This document shows positions 1-7,753 of a DNA stretch of 49,511 nt, piece by piece. The DNA is from Bacteroidales bacterium (GTDB taxonomy: Bacteria; Bacteroidota; Bacteroidia; Bacteroidales; UBA12077). Under the pieces are notes generated by a model. It ran no database searches, had not been told where the DNA came from, and was given only the letters and a program-made list of their open reading frames with translations. Within the stretch, counting starts at the first letter, position 1. The number at the start of each line of letters is the position of its first letter. Position numbers and translations under genes: made by a program. Where the stretch lies: contig JAIORB010000151.1 in the NCBI GenBank assembly GCA_021108325.1, positions 1-49,511 on the forward strand. The letters run 5' to 3'.

Positions 1-72
1 TAACTTTTAAATGTAATTACAAAGTTAGTACATTAATTTAAACTTATCAAGTTATCACTGAAATTTTTAAAT

Positions 73-207
73 GGTAGGCAACTGTCCGCGGGTTTGAAGC
101 TGTGCGGGTTTTCGCCGCGTTTCAATATCCCCCGTTACCGAAAGTTAAAGATAACAAAAATTGTTAAGATACCACCAAAACCCCGCTTGAATTTGACTCG
201 TTGTTAG
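73..207 (-). repeat. Imperfect ~130-bp repeat, copy A (attC-like?)
   Basis: Seen directly: 111-207 aligns with 2443-2538 at roughly three quarters identity, sharing blocks such as ACCACCAAAA, CCCCGCTT, AATTTGA and a terminal GTTAG. Weaker similarity (CTGT..., ...CGGGT..., TGTGCGG/CGTGCGG) extends the match leftwards to about position 80. On the minus strand the unit opens with CTAAC. Short inverted ends (CAAC near 79, GTTGTTAG at 200-207) and the position between genes recall integron attC sites. The R-box consensus GTTRRRY is not matched exactly and no integrase is present, so the attC reading is a hypothesis. Confidence 0.6.
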
Positions 208-265
208 AAACTGGAGGGTTATATGATACTTATCAGCCCGCACAACCTTATCAGCTATATTGATT

Positions 266-538
266 ACCTTTCATGATGCATTGCTTCTAATCATTTTTCA
301 ATTGCTTCAAGCCGTTTATCATTTGCTTCTCGTTACTCATGTGATTATTATCTTTACTCATCTATCTTTTTTACTTACTCATGAATCTTTTTACATTACA
401 CATGCGTTTATTCACATTACTCTTCAATCTTTTCACATTACTCTTCCGTTTCTACCCGTCATTCTTGCGTTCCTTAACGATGTTCTACTGTCTCTTATGG
501 ACGTTCTTCTATTCCTTAAGGACATTCCTATGTTCCTT
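266..538. repeat. Degenerate 21-bp tandem array, 13 units
   Basis: Thirteen consecutive 21-bp units fit without indels (starts 266, 287, 308 and so on to 518). Central units are closest: those at 413 and 434 share CACATTACTCTTC, and the units at 497 and 518 share GGACNTTC and end in TTCCTT. Units decay towards both ends. Because 21 is a multiple of three, the plus strand reads as hydrophobic heptads (for example HITLQSF, HITLPFL). The minus strand also reads as basic heptads (for example KRLKSNV), but each minus frame is broken by stops. It could be an old minisatellite or the remains of a heptad-repeat gene; I cannot decide which. Confidence 0.75.
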
Positions 539-601
539 ACGTGTGGTTTAGGTCGGTTGAGTAAATTTTTGTTAGGTAGCGTATGTAAAGGGAAATGCGT
601 T

Positions 602-650
602 AAAAAGGCTCCGATAATCTACCTTATGGGCAGGCAGGCATTTCGGAGCC
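602..650 (-). terminator. Intrinsic terminator of the OmpA-family gene
   Basis: Perfect 8-bp stem GGCTCCGA (607-614) / TCGGAGCC (643-650) with a 28-nt loop. Read on the minus strand it lies about 45 nt after the stop codon of the OmpA-family gene and is followed directly by a TTTTT run. The loop is longer than usual. Confidence 0.6.
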
Positions 651-694
651 AACTTGAGTGTCTTATGGCTTTAATTATTTTAAATTTCTTATAT

Positions 695-2287
695 TTATTT
701 AATAAGCTTGATTTCAACCCTTCTATTAAGAGCTTTTCCTGATTCTGTGTTATTATTTGAAACAGGATTTGATTCTCCTAATCCTGACGGATTCAAATTT
801 GATATATTAACATCTTTAGATTTTAGCCAATTTATTATTGATTGAGCCCTTCTTAATGATAAGTCTTCATTAAATTTATTATCTCCATCGCTATCGGTAT
901 GCCCAATAATTTCAATTTTAAGTTTCGGGTTACTTCTTAAAAAACTTGCTAACTCGTTTAAGGTCTCTTCTGATTCACTTATAGGAATGTCCTTGCCTGA
1001 ATCAAAACGAATTCCATATAAGTTAACAAAACCCTTTTCCTTAATTGCTTTGTTCAAATAATCTTCCGATTCTAGCGTTTTTTTCTTTAAAATAAGTTCT
1101 ATTATCTTATTCTCATCCTTTTTTAACTCAAAATTAATGCTTGCAGATGAAAACATGCTTTTACTTGCAGTTACAGTAAGAACACCAATTGGTACAGCTT
1201 GTAAACTAAAATTTCCATTGCTTTCTGTTAAATTTTCTTTTAACCCATTTGCTGAAACAAGAACATTTTCCAACAAATTACCTTCTTCGTCTTTAACAAC
1301 TCCTTTAATATTCCCTATACATTTATACTCTCCTTTGGGATTAATAAGAAGTTGAATAAAATCAATTGCAAATCCATCTCCTGCACCTGTTATCGGGTCA
1401 TCAATCTTAATGCTAACATTTCCTGTTTCAAACAAGTGATTGTCCTCAGGCAATAAGCCCACTTGTACCAGTTTTCCGATAGGTCCGGTTTGTCTCAATT
1501 TATTAATTATATCTTCCACATAAGTCAAACGTTTCCCGTTTACATGAAATTGAAACGAAGTACCCCAAACAGGTGCTTGAAAGTCGTCTAACATCATTTG
1601 AATTACGACCTTTTCAATTTTTATAGTTGGCTTCTTAAATGTTATCTTAATATCTATAGGATTATTTTCGGGTCTTTTTGTTCTAGTTACATATCCATCA
1701 CTTCTTCCCGATTTATAACTACTAACAACCATAATTCTATCTGTTCCCACGTGGTCTTTTGGATTTGTGGTCCATGGATAAGAGTGCGCACGAGTATTTT
1801 GTCCACAAAAAGGATCGAAACCTTTGTCCCAACCAAATCCAAGATTATCAATATCACCAACCCTGACAACAATATCTGCATTACTACTATTTTCGGTATA
1901 AAAATATTTTTTATTGGCATCTATTATAGTTTCTTCTACTTCTTTTATAACAGTTTTAACTCCATCTTGAACCTGGCTGGTTACATCTCTCTCTCCACTA
2001 AAAGATTGTGAAGCACTATTCCACTTAAGCCTCTCCACATATTGCGTACCGTTTGTTAAAATTAATAAGTCATTATTTGCTTCAAGTTTCCATGTACTGT
2101 GTAAGTCAGACCATGAATGATGAGCGACTCCATCAGTTGTGAATGTTATTGTTCCGATAGTTCTTCCATTGTCAGCACAGGTAAATGTTGTATTAACTAA
2201 AAAGTTTTCCGGGGATTCCTGAGCATATCCTTTACTACCTATAATAAAGTAAAGTGATATTGTAAATAATAAAATAATTTTTCTCAT
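695..2287 (-). CDS. OmpA-family outer membrane protein with CarboxypepD_reg-like domain
   Basis: 530 aa with a classical signal peptide (about residues 1-22, ending KGYAQ). The N-terminal ~300 residues are an unassigned extracellular-type region that mentions lipocalin-like strand patterns but matches no family I can name. Residues ~325-385 form a carboxypeptidase-regulatory-like Ig domain (GVVKDEEGNLLENVLVSANG ... SNGNFSLQ). The C-terminal ~110 residues are an OmpA/MotB peptidoglycan-binding domain, with FDSGKD, IIGHTDSDGDNKFNEDLS, RRAQSIINWL and the terminal NRRVEIKL signature. It therefore probably tethers an outer-membrane or surface structure to peptidoglycan. It is monocistronic, with its own terminator, and sits between two copies of the ~130-bp repeat. 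Confidence 0.88.
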   Translation of the reverse strand: MRKIILLFTISLYFIIGSKGYAQESPENFLVNTTFTCADNGRTIGTITFTTDGVAHHSWSDLHSTWKLEANNDLLILTNGTQYVERLKWNSASQSFSGERDVTSQVQDGVKTVIKEVEETIIDANKKYFYTENSSNADIVVRVGDIDNLGFGWDKGFDPFCGQNTRAHSYPWTTNPKDHVGTDRIMVVSSYKSGRSDGYVTRTKRPENNPIDIKITFKKPTIKIEKVVIQMMLDDFQAPVWGTSFQFHVNGKRLTYVEDIINKLRQTGPIGKLVQVGLLPEDNHLFETGNVSIKIDDPITGAGDGFAIDFIQLLINPKGEYKCIGNIKGVVKDEEGNLLENVLVSANGLKENLTESNGNFSLQAVPIGVLTVTASKSMFSSASINFELKKDENKIIELILKKKTLESEDYLNKAIKEKGFVNLYGIRFDSGKDIPISESEETLNELASFLRSNPKLKIEIIGHTDSDGDNKFNEDLSLRRAQSIINWLKSKDVNISNLNPSGLGESNPVSNNNTESGKALNRRVEIKLIK

Positions 2288-2406
2288 AGTTTTATTCCTT
2301 TAATTTTAGGTTCAATATTAGATTTTGTATTTATTTCAGAAAAAACAGAACCTATTTATATCTTTCTCTGAAGTTTTTATAGTATCTATCATTTTACTGC
2401 AAATGC

Positions 2407-2538
2407 CCTGTAACGGTACTCGGGTATAAAATCGTGCGGAATTTTGCCCTGTTTCATTATCCGCCGTTAATAAAGTTTGAAGATAGCAATAAGTTTGAAA
2501 ACCACCAAAAACCCCGCTTAAATTTGAACCGCTGTTAG
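2407..2538 (-). repeat. Imperfect ~130-bp repeat, copy B (attC-like?)
   Basis: Partner of the copy at 73-207. On the plus strand it begins GTAACGG (2410-2416) and ends CCGCTGTTAG (2529-2538), giving short inverted ends. The stop codon TAA of the upstream minus-strand gene (2535-2537) lies inside the terminal CTAAC of the repeat, as is common for stops at the edge of integron attC sites. The copy separates that gene from the OmpA-family gene. No integrase is visible. Confidence 0.6.
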
Positions 2539-3410
2539 CACACTGACATTTTAATTTTTATGTTATTAACGATTCCGTCAATATCTTCTCCGTTTAAAAC
2601 AGATGATTCAATTTCATTTAGATAGCTAACTAATGAAAACTCATTTTGTATTAATTCCTTTTTAGTTTGATTAAGAATTGTCAAGAATTCTTCTGGTGTT
2701 AATGGCAAACTTTTAGCAACTATCAAATCCAACAAATTTGTAATATCAAATAGTGAGTTTGACCTTTCTTTGATAAAATATAAAGTTTTAAAAAATTCAC
2801 ATGAGCTTTTCAAGTCAATTTGGTAAATAACTTTAATTAATTCAATATTTTTAACCGATTCGTATATTTCTTCTAATGGAACTTTCATGTAAGCTAAATA
2901 TTTAATAGTTTCAGCTTTCTCAATACCACCAAGAATATTAAATCCTGTACTTGTTTTCGATATCTTATTAAGTTTCTTATAAGTATCCTTAAAATTTTTC
3001 AGGTTCATATAGGATGCTGCAGCTGTCAATTCGGTTTCTGATTTTGCAGCTAATTTAATTGATGTGATAAAAAAGATGACAATATTTACAGAAACATAAA
3101 AACCAATAAAAAGTCGAGAAGTATAATCATTCCAAGTAATTGTAAAAATTGTCAGTACGCCAAGCATAAATGAAAGTAATGTTTCTGCATAATTATTAGT
3201 TTTAGCAAATATTAATATTGAAACAATACTTATCAAAATGCAAAGTCCAAATGTCATTCTTTGCTCTGATTGTGTAAAAAATATCAATCCAGCAGTGATA
3301 AGTGCCATGAAGGTTAAAAATATTACTGGATGTTGTCTTAATAGTCTTCCTAATACATTCTTAAATGCAATAAAAACTGAGTCTGAATTTTTTCCAATTT
3401 CTTCTGCCAT
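2535..3410 (-). CDS. Unknown membrane protein with helical soluble tail
   Basis: 291 aa; I do not recognise the family. Four hydrophobic segments lie at roughly 29-46, 50-70, 77-94 and 99-118 (for example HPVIFLTFMALITAGLIFF). They are followed by ~170 mostly helical, charged residues (EIYESVKNIELIKVIYQIDL and similar) without Cys/His metal motifs or catalytic signatures. The start ATG is the first in frame, preceded by a stop-rich AT-rich leader. The stop codon lies within the terminal CTAAC of repeat copy B. The gene stands alone between two repeat-bearing spacers, consistent with accessory DNA. Confidence 0.6.
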   Translation of the reverse strand: MAEEIGKNSDSVFIAFKNVLGRLLRQHPVIFLTFMALITAGLIFFTQSEQRMTFGLCILISIVSILIFAKTNNYAETLLSFMLGVLTIFTITWNDYTSRLFIGFYVSVNIVIFFITSIKLAAKSETELTAAASYMNLKNFKDTYKKLNKISKTSTGFNILGGIEKAETIKYLAYMKVPLEEIYESVKNIELIKVIYQIDLKSSCEFFKTLYFIKERSNSLFDITNLLDLIVAKSLPLTPEEFLTILNQTKKELIQNEFSLVSYLNEIESSVLNGEDIDGIVNNIKIKMSVC

Positions 3411-3510
3411 TGTGTTTTAAAAAAATTAAAATGTTTGTTGCTAACTTATTTATATAAGTACATTTTGTACTTATTTACATCAAATTGGTTGCATATACGT
3501 ACAAACTGTG

Positions 3511-3579
3511 TTCTTAAATTCAATCGAATTTACCAAAAAGAATTGAGATGTTCAAATTGTCGGGTGTATTATTAAACAT
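3511..3579. repeat. 69-bp direct repeat, left copy
   Basis: Matches 4545-4613 at a constant offset of 1034 nt with only scattered substitutions. Shared blocks include TTCTTAAATT, AATCGAATTTACCAAAAAG, AATTGA and ATGTTCAAATTGTC. The two copies bracket the Fe-S protein gene between them. No transposase or target-site duplication was seen. Confidence 0.8.
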
Positions 3580-3691
3580 GAAAGACGGAAACAAACAGAT
3601 TCCCACCTGCGTCGTATGTTCTTACATAGCTACAAGCTACGCCAAACACCGCGTTACTCGCTTTGCTTATGAGAAAAGTTTACTGTTACGT

Positions 3692-4453
3692 TCATTGTAA
3701 AGCAAACAATTTTAAATATTTCTTTCTGTTCCAAATTAGCTTGTAGGAAATTGCATTACGATCACAGGATTCTATACACTTTCCACATTTTAAGCATTCT
3801 GTATCTGTTATTAAACCATTTTTATTAATATAAAAATCAATATCAACTTTTCCTAAACAGGTCGTGGTACATAATCCACAGTTATTACATTTGTCTTTAT
3901 CAACTACTAATAATAATCTGGAGTATTTTGAACCAATAGCAGTAAATCCACCCAGGAAACATATATTACGGCAAAGTACTCTTTTACCTAATAAAAATGT
4001 TATAAATAATACTCCTATTGTATCATAGATCCATAAATATGTATTTTCTCCATCAAATTCAGACGGGATTCTAAATAAATCAAACTGAAAACCATTTATA
4101 ATTCCTTGTTTAATCCTTATGAAAAAGAATGTGAATGCGCTAATAAAAAAAGAAAATATGCAAAAATATCTTACAATATTTAGTGGCTTTCTAGATTTTA
4201 TTTTTATAATTGACCCTTCACCAATTAAATCCTGTATAGTTCCAAACGGACAAAACCATCCGCATCCAATTTTGCCAAAAAGAGGAGTTATAATAACAAA
4301 AATACCCCATATAACAATTACAAAAGTTACGCTTCCGTAATATATAGAATGCCAGATAAAAGCAAAATTAAAAAGTGTAAATAATGCCGGTGTTAAAAAT
4401 AAAAAAAGTAAGCGTGAAAATTGATTTAGTTTGAATATTGTAATTTTCTTCAT
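3692..4453 (-). CDS. NapH/CcoG-like membrane polyferredoxin
   Basis: 253 aa membrane-bound iron-sulfur electron carrier of the 4Fe-4S NapH/MauN/CcoG (Fer4_5) type. Seen: hydrophobic segments near residues 12-30, 36-56, 93-112 and 144-158. A first cysteine pattern CGWFCPFG and a second CRNICFLGGF occur in the membrane part. Two C-terminal 4Fe-4S clusters are spelled CNNCGLCTTTCLG and CLKCGKCIESCDRN. Such proteins pass electrons between the quinone pool or ferredoxin and partner reductases; the partner is not in this window. An unusually good ribosome site (AAGGAGG, 6 nt before ATG) supports the start. The gene is isolated and flanked by a 69-bp direct repeat. Confidence 0.85.
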   Translation of the reverse strand: MKKITIFKLNQFSRLLFLFLTPALFTLFNFAFIWHSIYYGSVTFVIVIWGIFVIITPLFGKIGCGWFCPFGTIQDLIGEGSIIKIKSRKPLNIVRYFCIFSFFISAFTFFFIRIKQGIINGFQFDLFRIPSEFDGENTYLWIYDTIGVLFITFLLGKRVLCRNICFLGGFTAIGSKYSRLLLVVDKDKCNNCGLCTTTCLGKVDIDFYINKNGLITDTECLKCGKCIESCDRNAISYKLIWNRKKYLKLFALQ

Positions 4454-4544
4454 TGCATTTCCTCCTTATATTTATTCATATTGCACATAACGTAAAGATG
4501 TACTTTGAATCATGCGATTTAGATATAAATCATCACATTTTGTT

Positions 4545-4613
4545 TTCTTAAATTAAATCGAATTTACCAAAAAGAATTGAAATGTTCAAATTGTCAGGTG
4601 CATTCTTAAACAG
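4545..4613. repeat. 69-bp direct repeat, right copy
   Basis: Second copy of the repeat at 3511-3579, lying about 90 nt upstream of the start of the Fe-S gene. It is followed at 4625-4650 by a fragment (CTTCGACAGGCTCAG, ATGACA) of a dispersed intergenic sequence that reappears near 34710-34770. Confidence 0.8.
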
Positions 4614-4685
4614 AAAAATGCCATACTTCGACAGGCTCAGTATGACATTTCAATTTATTTCATTTCTAAATACTTTGCTTAAAAA

Positions 4686-5849
4686 CTATTCTCCCTTATT
4701 AATATTTTTATAATAATCATCCAATATTTGAGTCATCATTGGAACATAAAACTGCCAGTAAAATTTGTCGGTATTATTATAATTTGAGCCATTAAAAATA
4801 GAAACAATATTATGGCAACCTTCGAAAAAGGCTGTTTTGCTGTTTACTTTATTTTCAGCAAAATCACCACCAAAATAATAAAAGTTATAATCGCCTTTAT
4901 GTTCGATTACAGCAGGGAAAACAGGTTTTAAATTGTAATGTCGTAAAATGGAATCGCCACTTGCATTAACATGTATTTTAAAGTCTGCCAGAACATTGTT
5001 TTGTTCGCCCGAAAAAGTAATATCGAACCATTGTGGATAATGTACCATTTCAGGAACTCCGAATCGTTCTATTGCCTCCTGTTTAGCAAGGATAAAAGGT
5101 ATTTCCTCGCTTAAATGCGTTCCTTGTTCTAAAATAGCAATTGTACCGAACTTATGCACTAATACAATACCCGCATTTTTAAATGGCCATTGATTGTTGT
5201 TTTGTTCCATGTATAAATTTACAATCCATCGTGGGAATTTTTTCCCGTATGCCGTATCAAGACTGGCAAAGTATTTTCCTGTCCATCCACTCCATTTTAA
5301 ACCAAAAAGCTCTTCAACTTTTTCACGTATTAATCCGTTGGTTGGGGCATTGTATAAATTAAATTCTGTTATTACCAGCTTTTTAAGCTCTTTCATTTCT
5401 TTAAGCAGCAAATAATCGTTCTGGTTTAACCCGCCATAAACCTTTTGCGTATGCTTAACATCTTTGGTTCCCCTTTTGTACCACTCGTTATAATAAACTC
5501 CATAAGTGTCAGTATAATAAAGCATATCGAATGTATTAGCTACATCCTCAATTTCGTGAATACGGACACTCCTGAAATCAAATTCCTGCGATTTGCTGTT
5601 TAAAGGGAAAAATCCATAATAATCTTTATCCACATTATACAAATCACCATTTGGTTTTACATATCGGTTATAATTTAATACCCAGTTAAATGATTTATGC
5701 TCGGTACGTTCCATAGTTGGAACTGTTTTATCAAGAATGTACACATTCAACGATCTTTCAGCCTTAAAAAACCACATTAACCAACTTCCTAATAAAATTA
5801 ATATGATTATACCAACTATTATTATCGGGATTAAGAACTTCTTATTCAT
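4686..5849 (-). CDS. Membrane-anchored protein of unknown function
   Basis: 387 aa. One strong N-terminal membrane anchor (about residues 5-28, IIIVGIIILILLGSWLMWFF) is followed by a large, aromatic-rich domain, probably periplasmic. Stretches such as DMLYYTDTYGVYYNEWY and YGGLNQNDYLLLKEMKELKK look like alternating strands and helices of an alpha/beta fold, perhaps amidotransferase-like. I see no secure catalytic motif and do not assign a family. The gene stands alone, with spacers on both sides that contain repeats. Confidence 0.6.
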   Translation of the reverse strand: MNKKFLIPIIIVGIIILILLGSWLMWFFKAERSLNVYILDKTVPTMERTEHKSFNWVLNYNRYVKPNGDLYNVDKDYYGFFPLNSKSQEFDFRSVRIHEIEDVANTFDMLYYTDTYGVYYNEWYKRGTKDVKHTQKVYGGLNQNDYLLLKEMKELKKLVITEFNLYNAPTNGLIREKVEELFGLKWSGWTGKYFASLDTAYGKKFPRWIVNLYMEQNNNQWPFKNAGIVLVHKFGTIAILEQGTHLSEEIPFILAKQEAIERFGVPEMVHYPQWFDITFSGEQNNVLADFKIHVNASGDSILRHYNLKPVFPAVIEHKGDYNFYYFGGDFAENKVNSKTAFFEGCHNIVSIFNGSNYNNTDKFYWQFYVPMMTQILDDYYKNINKGE

Positions 5850-6341
5850 TTGTTTAAGTAATTTAGGGTTTAATATTACAATTCAAGGAACTTTAAATAT
5901 ACAAAGAATCATTATAAATACAAATTTTTAAACTGAGTTCAGAATACGGGATGCAGGATGCAGGATACATTATGATTGACTATTGAGAAATTGCAAATTA
6001 TTAATTATGAATGTCCGGTAATATGCCTAATAATTCCTACAAGACCTGTCATTCCTGCGAAAGCAGGAATCTTATAGTTAATAAGTAGATTCCGCATCAA
6101 GTGCGGAATGACAATAGCTATGAAAAGATACTTTCCCCTGTCATTATTCCTTTCAGTCATGAAGATAAACGTTCCTGCGCATGCAGGAACCGAGCTTTTG
6201 CGAGCTCAACGAAGTTAATCTATTAAATTATTTAAACCTTAACTTATTGACATTGGCCGGCTGGCGGGGTAACTCAAAGAAAATCATTATTTTAATCATA
6301 TTTTTGAATAATTCAGGTTAAGAATTTTATTAGTTTAACCT
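5850..6341. other. 492-bp spacer with hairpin repeats
   Basis: No gene is visible. The spacer contains a short iterated GATGCAGGAT (5949-5965) and three compact palindromes between 6051 and 6190, listed separately. A weak inverted repeat AGGTTAA/TTAACCT at its right edge, just after the exonuclease stop codon, has no T-run, so I do not call a terminator. Confidence 0.55.
6051..6190. repeat. Cluster of three REP-like hairpins
   Basis: Seen: ATTCCTGC-GAAA-GCAGGAAT (6051-6070), ATTCCGCA-TCAAG-TGCGGAAT (6089-6109) and GTTCCTGC-GCAT-GCAGGAAC (6171-6190). Each has a perfect 8-bp stem. The first and third are the same element with a compensatory outermost pair (A-T versus G-C). They resemble REP-type intergenic palindromes; no RAYT-type transposase gene is in the window. 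Confidence 0.7.
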
Positions 6342-7682
6342 TTAAAATTTAATCAATATCTCAACACTGTGTTGTTTGAGGTAGGTGCGAATAATTTGCT
6401 GAACATCTTTATTGTCAGGATACACTCTAATTACATCTGACAGGTTTTCAAGATCATTTCCAATAAATTCAGTATCGATGTAACCAAACCCTGTGTATTT
6501 ACCATTTTCAACTTTTACTACTGATTTTTCTTCATCATTTCGGCCCGTATCGATAATAAAAAAGTTTTGCCAGTTATATGATAGTTGGTCCACTAATTCC
6601 TGAGCTCTTTTATTGTAATCTTCGGGCGATTCTTCATGTATACACGCACCCTTACAGTGTTTTAACTGGTAATAAAAGCATGGTCCTGTTGTTTCGTACA
6701 AACCGCATAGCTTCTGGCACAACTGATATTTCTCTGACAAAATATACAACCTGTCGCGAGCTTCTTTAGCAGAGTTAAAAGAAACAATAGGTATTTCCTT
6801 TTTAATATCATCTGCTTTAAAACAAATATAACCGTACTCATCGGTGTAAGTGTGAATTCCATAATGATTAGCAGCCCTACGTTGCCTGCGATTATACTTC
6901 GGCTTTTGAGTTTTTATTTCATCAGATTCAAGTAAAAGTGCAATTAATTCACTTCCGGTTAATTCATATGAAATGTTATGAGTTTCATCAATCATTTTTA
7001 ATGCCCGTTCGGATTTCTCGTTACTAAAATGAGAAAAAACTCTTGTTCTGATATTTTTGCTTTTACCTATATATATTATATCACCATTATGATCATGAAA
7101 ATAATAAACTCCCGGTTCCTCAGGCATATTTTTAATAATCTTAGCATCAATATGATAAAACATGCTTGAATTTAACTGACCAAGACTAGGGCTAATTTTT
7201 AGTAAATGTTCAAAAAGCTTAACTGTTGCAAAAGCATCACCTGCAGCTCTGTGTCGTCCATCAATCTTAATTCCTAATTCTTTACATAACTTTCCTAAAC
7301 TGTACGATTTATGATTTGGAATAATTTTACGGCTTAGTTTTACTGTACACAGGCGGTCTCTTTTAAAATTATAACCAAGACTTTTAAACTCGTTACGAAT
7401 AAAATTAAAATCGAAAGAAGCATTATGGGCAACTATAGATTTCCCTTCGGTAAGTATTATAATATCTTTAGCTATCTCCCAAAATTCTGGAGCATCTTTC
7501 ACCATTTCATTTGTTATACCAGTGAGTCTGGTTATGTTGAACGGAATATTTCGTTTGGGATTAATTAATGTAGAATATTCGTTAATTATTTCTTTACCAT
7601 TATAAATATAAATTGCTATTTCAATAATTTTATCATTAACAGGGCTCAATCCGGTGGTTTCTATATCGAGAATAGCATACAT
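6342..7682 (-). CDS. DEDDh 3'-5' exonuclease fused to UvrC-type GIY-YIG nuclease
   Basis: 446 aa. Residues ~1-165 are a DnaQ-like exonuclease: DIETTG near the start (ExoI D, E), HNASFDFNFI (ExoII) and HRAAGDA (ExoIII H and D). Residues ~190-270 are a GIY-YIG domain (EPGVYYFHDHNGDIIYIGKS ... R), as in the UvrC N-terminus and Cho. The C-terminal ~170 residues contain a cysteine cluster (CQKLCGLYETTGPCFYYQLKHC, CIHE) like that of UvrC/Cho. Such fusions are known in bacteria and are annotated as exonuclease/GIY-YIG proteins, presumably for DNA repair. The gene appears monocistronic. Confidence 0.88.
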   Translation of the reverse strand: MYAILDIETTGLSPVNDKIIEIAIYIYNGKEIINEYSTLINPKRNIPFNITRLTGITNEMVKDAPEFWEIAKDIIILTEGKSIVAHNASFDFNFIRNEFKSLGYNFKRDRLCTVKLSRKIIPNHKSYSLGKLCKELGIKIDGRHRAAGDAFATVKLFEHLLKISPSLGQLNSSMFYHIDAKIIKNMPEEPGVYYFHDHNGDIIYIGKSKNIRTRVFSHFSNEKSERALKMIDETHNISYELTGSELIALLLESDEIKTQKPKYNRRQRRAANHYGIHTYTDEYGYICFKADDIKKEIPIVSFNSAKEARDRLYILSEKYQLCQKLCGLYETTGPCFYYQLKHCKGACIHEESPEDYNKRAQELVDQLSYNWQNFFIIDTGRNDEEKSVVKVENGKYTGFGYIDTEFIGNDLENLSDVIRVYPDNKDVQQIIRTYLKQHSVEILIKF

Positions 7683-7753
7683 GTTTACAAAAATGCAAAT
7701 AAAGCTTTAATAAAATGTAATTTATTTTTAAGAATTAATATTCATCACCATTA

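Larger units (their letters stand above)
1..601. other. Gene-free, repeat-rich left end
   Basis: I see no convincing gene here. The stretch contains one copy of a ~130-bp imperfect repeat (73-207) and a degenerate 21-bp tandem array (266-538). An open frame on the plus strand (260-742) exists only because the array period is a multiple of three and lacks stops in that frame. It also runs past the terminator and into the 3' end of the OmpA-family gene on the other strand, so I do not call it a gene. Confidence 0.6.

Noticed and set aside
266-538. CRISPR array
   Set aside because: Units are contiguous with no spacers, and no cas genes are near.
260-742. 160-codon open frame on the plus strand
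   Set aside because: It is produced by the 21-bp tandem array and then crosses the OmpA-family gene's terminator and 3' end; the predicted protein is a low-complexity hydrophobic string with no start context.
1598-2011. Open frame on the plus strand inside the OmpA-family gene
   Set aside because: Antisense shadow; codon content (Ile/Ser/Asn-rich) and the well-supported protein on the other strand argue against it.
73-2538. Classical integron attC sites
   Set aside because: The boxes do not satisfy GTTRRRY/RYYYAAC exactly and no integrase is seen; kept only as an attC-like hypothesis.
3411-4685. Insertion sequence carrying the Fe-S gene
   Set aside because: The flanking repeats are direct, not inverted, and no transposase-like protein exists between or near them.
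6300-6345. Terminator after the exonuclease gene
   Set aside because: The inverted repeat AGGTTAA/TTAACCT overlaps the stop region and lacks a T-run on the minus strand.
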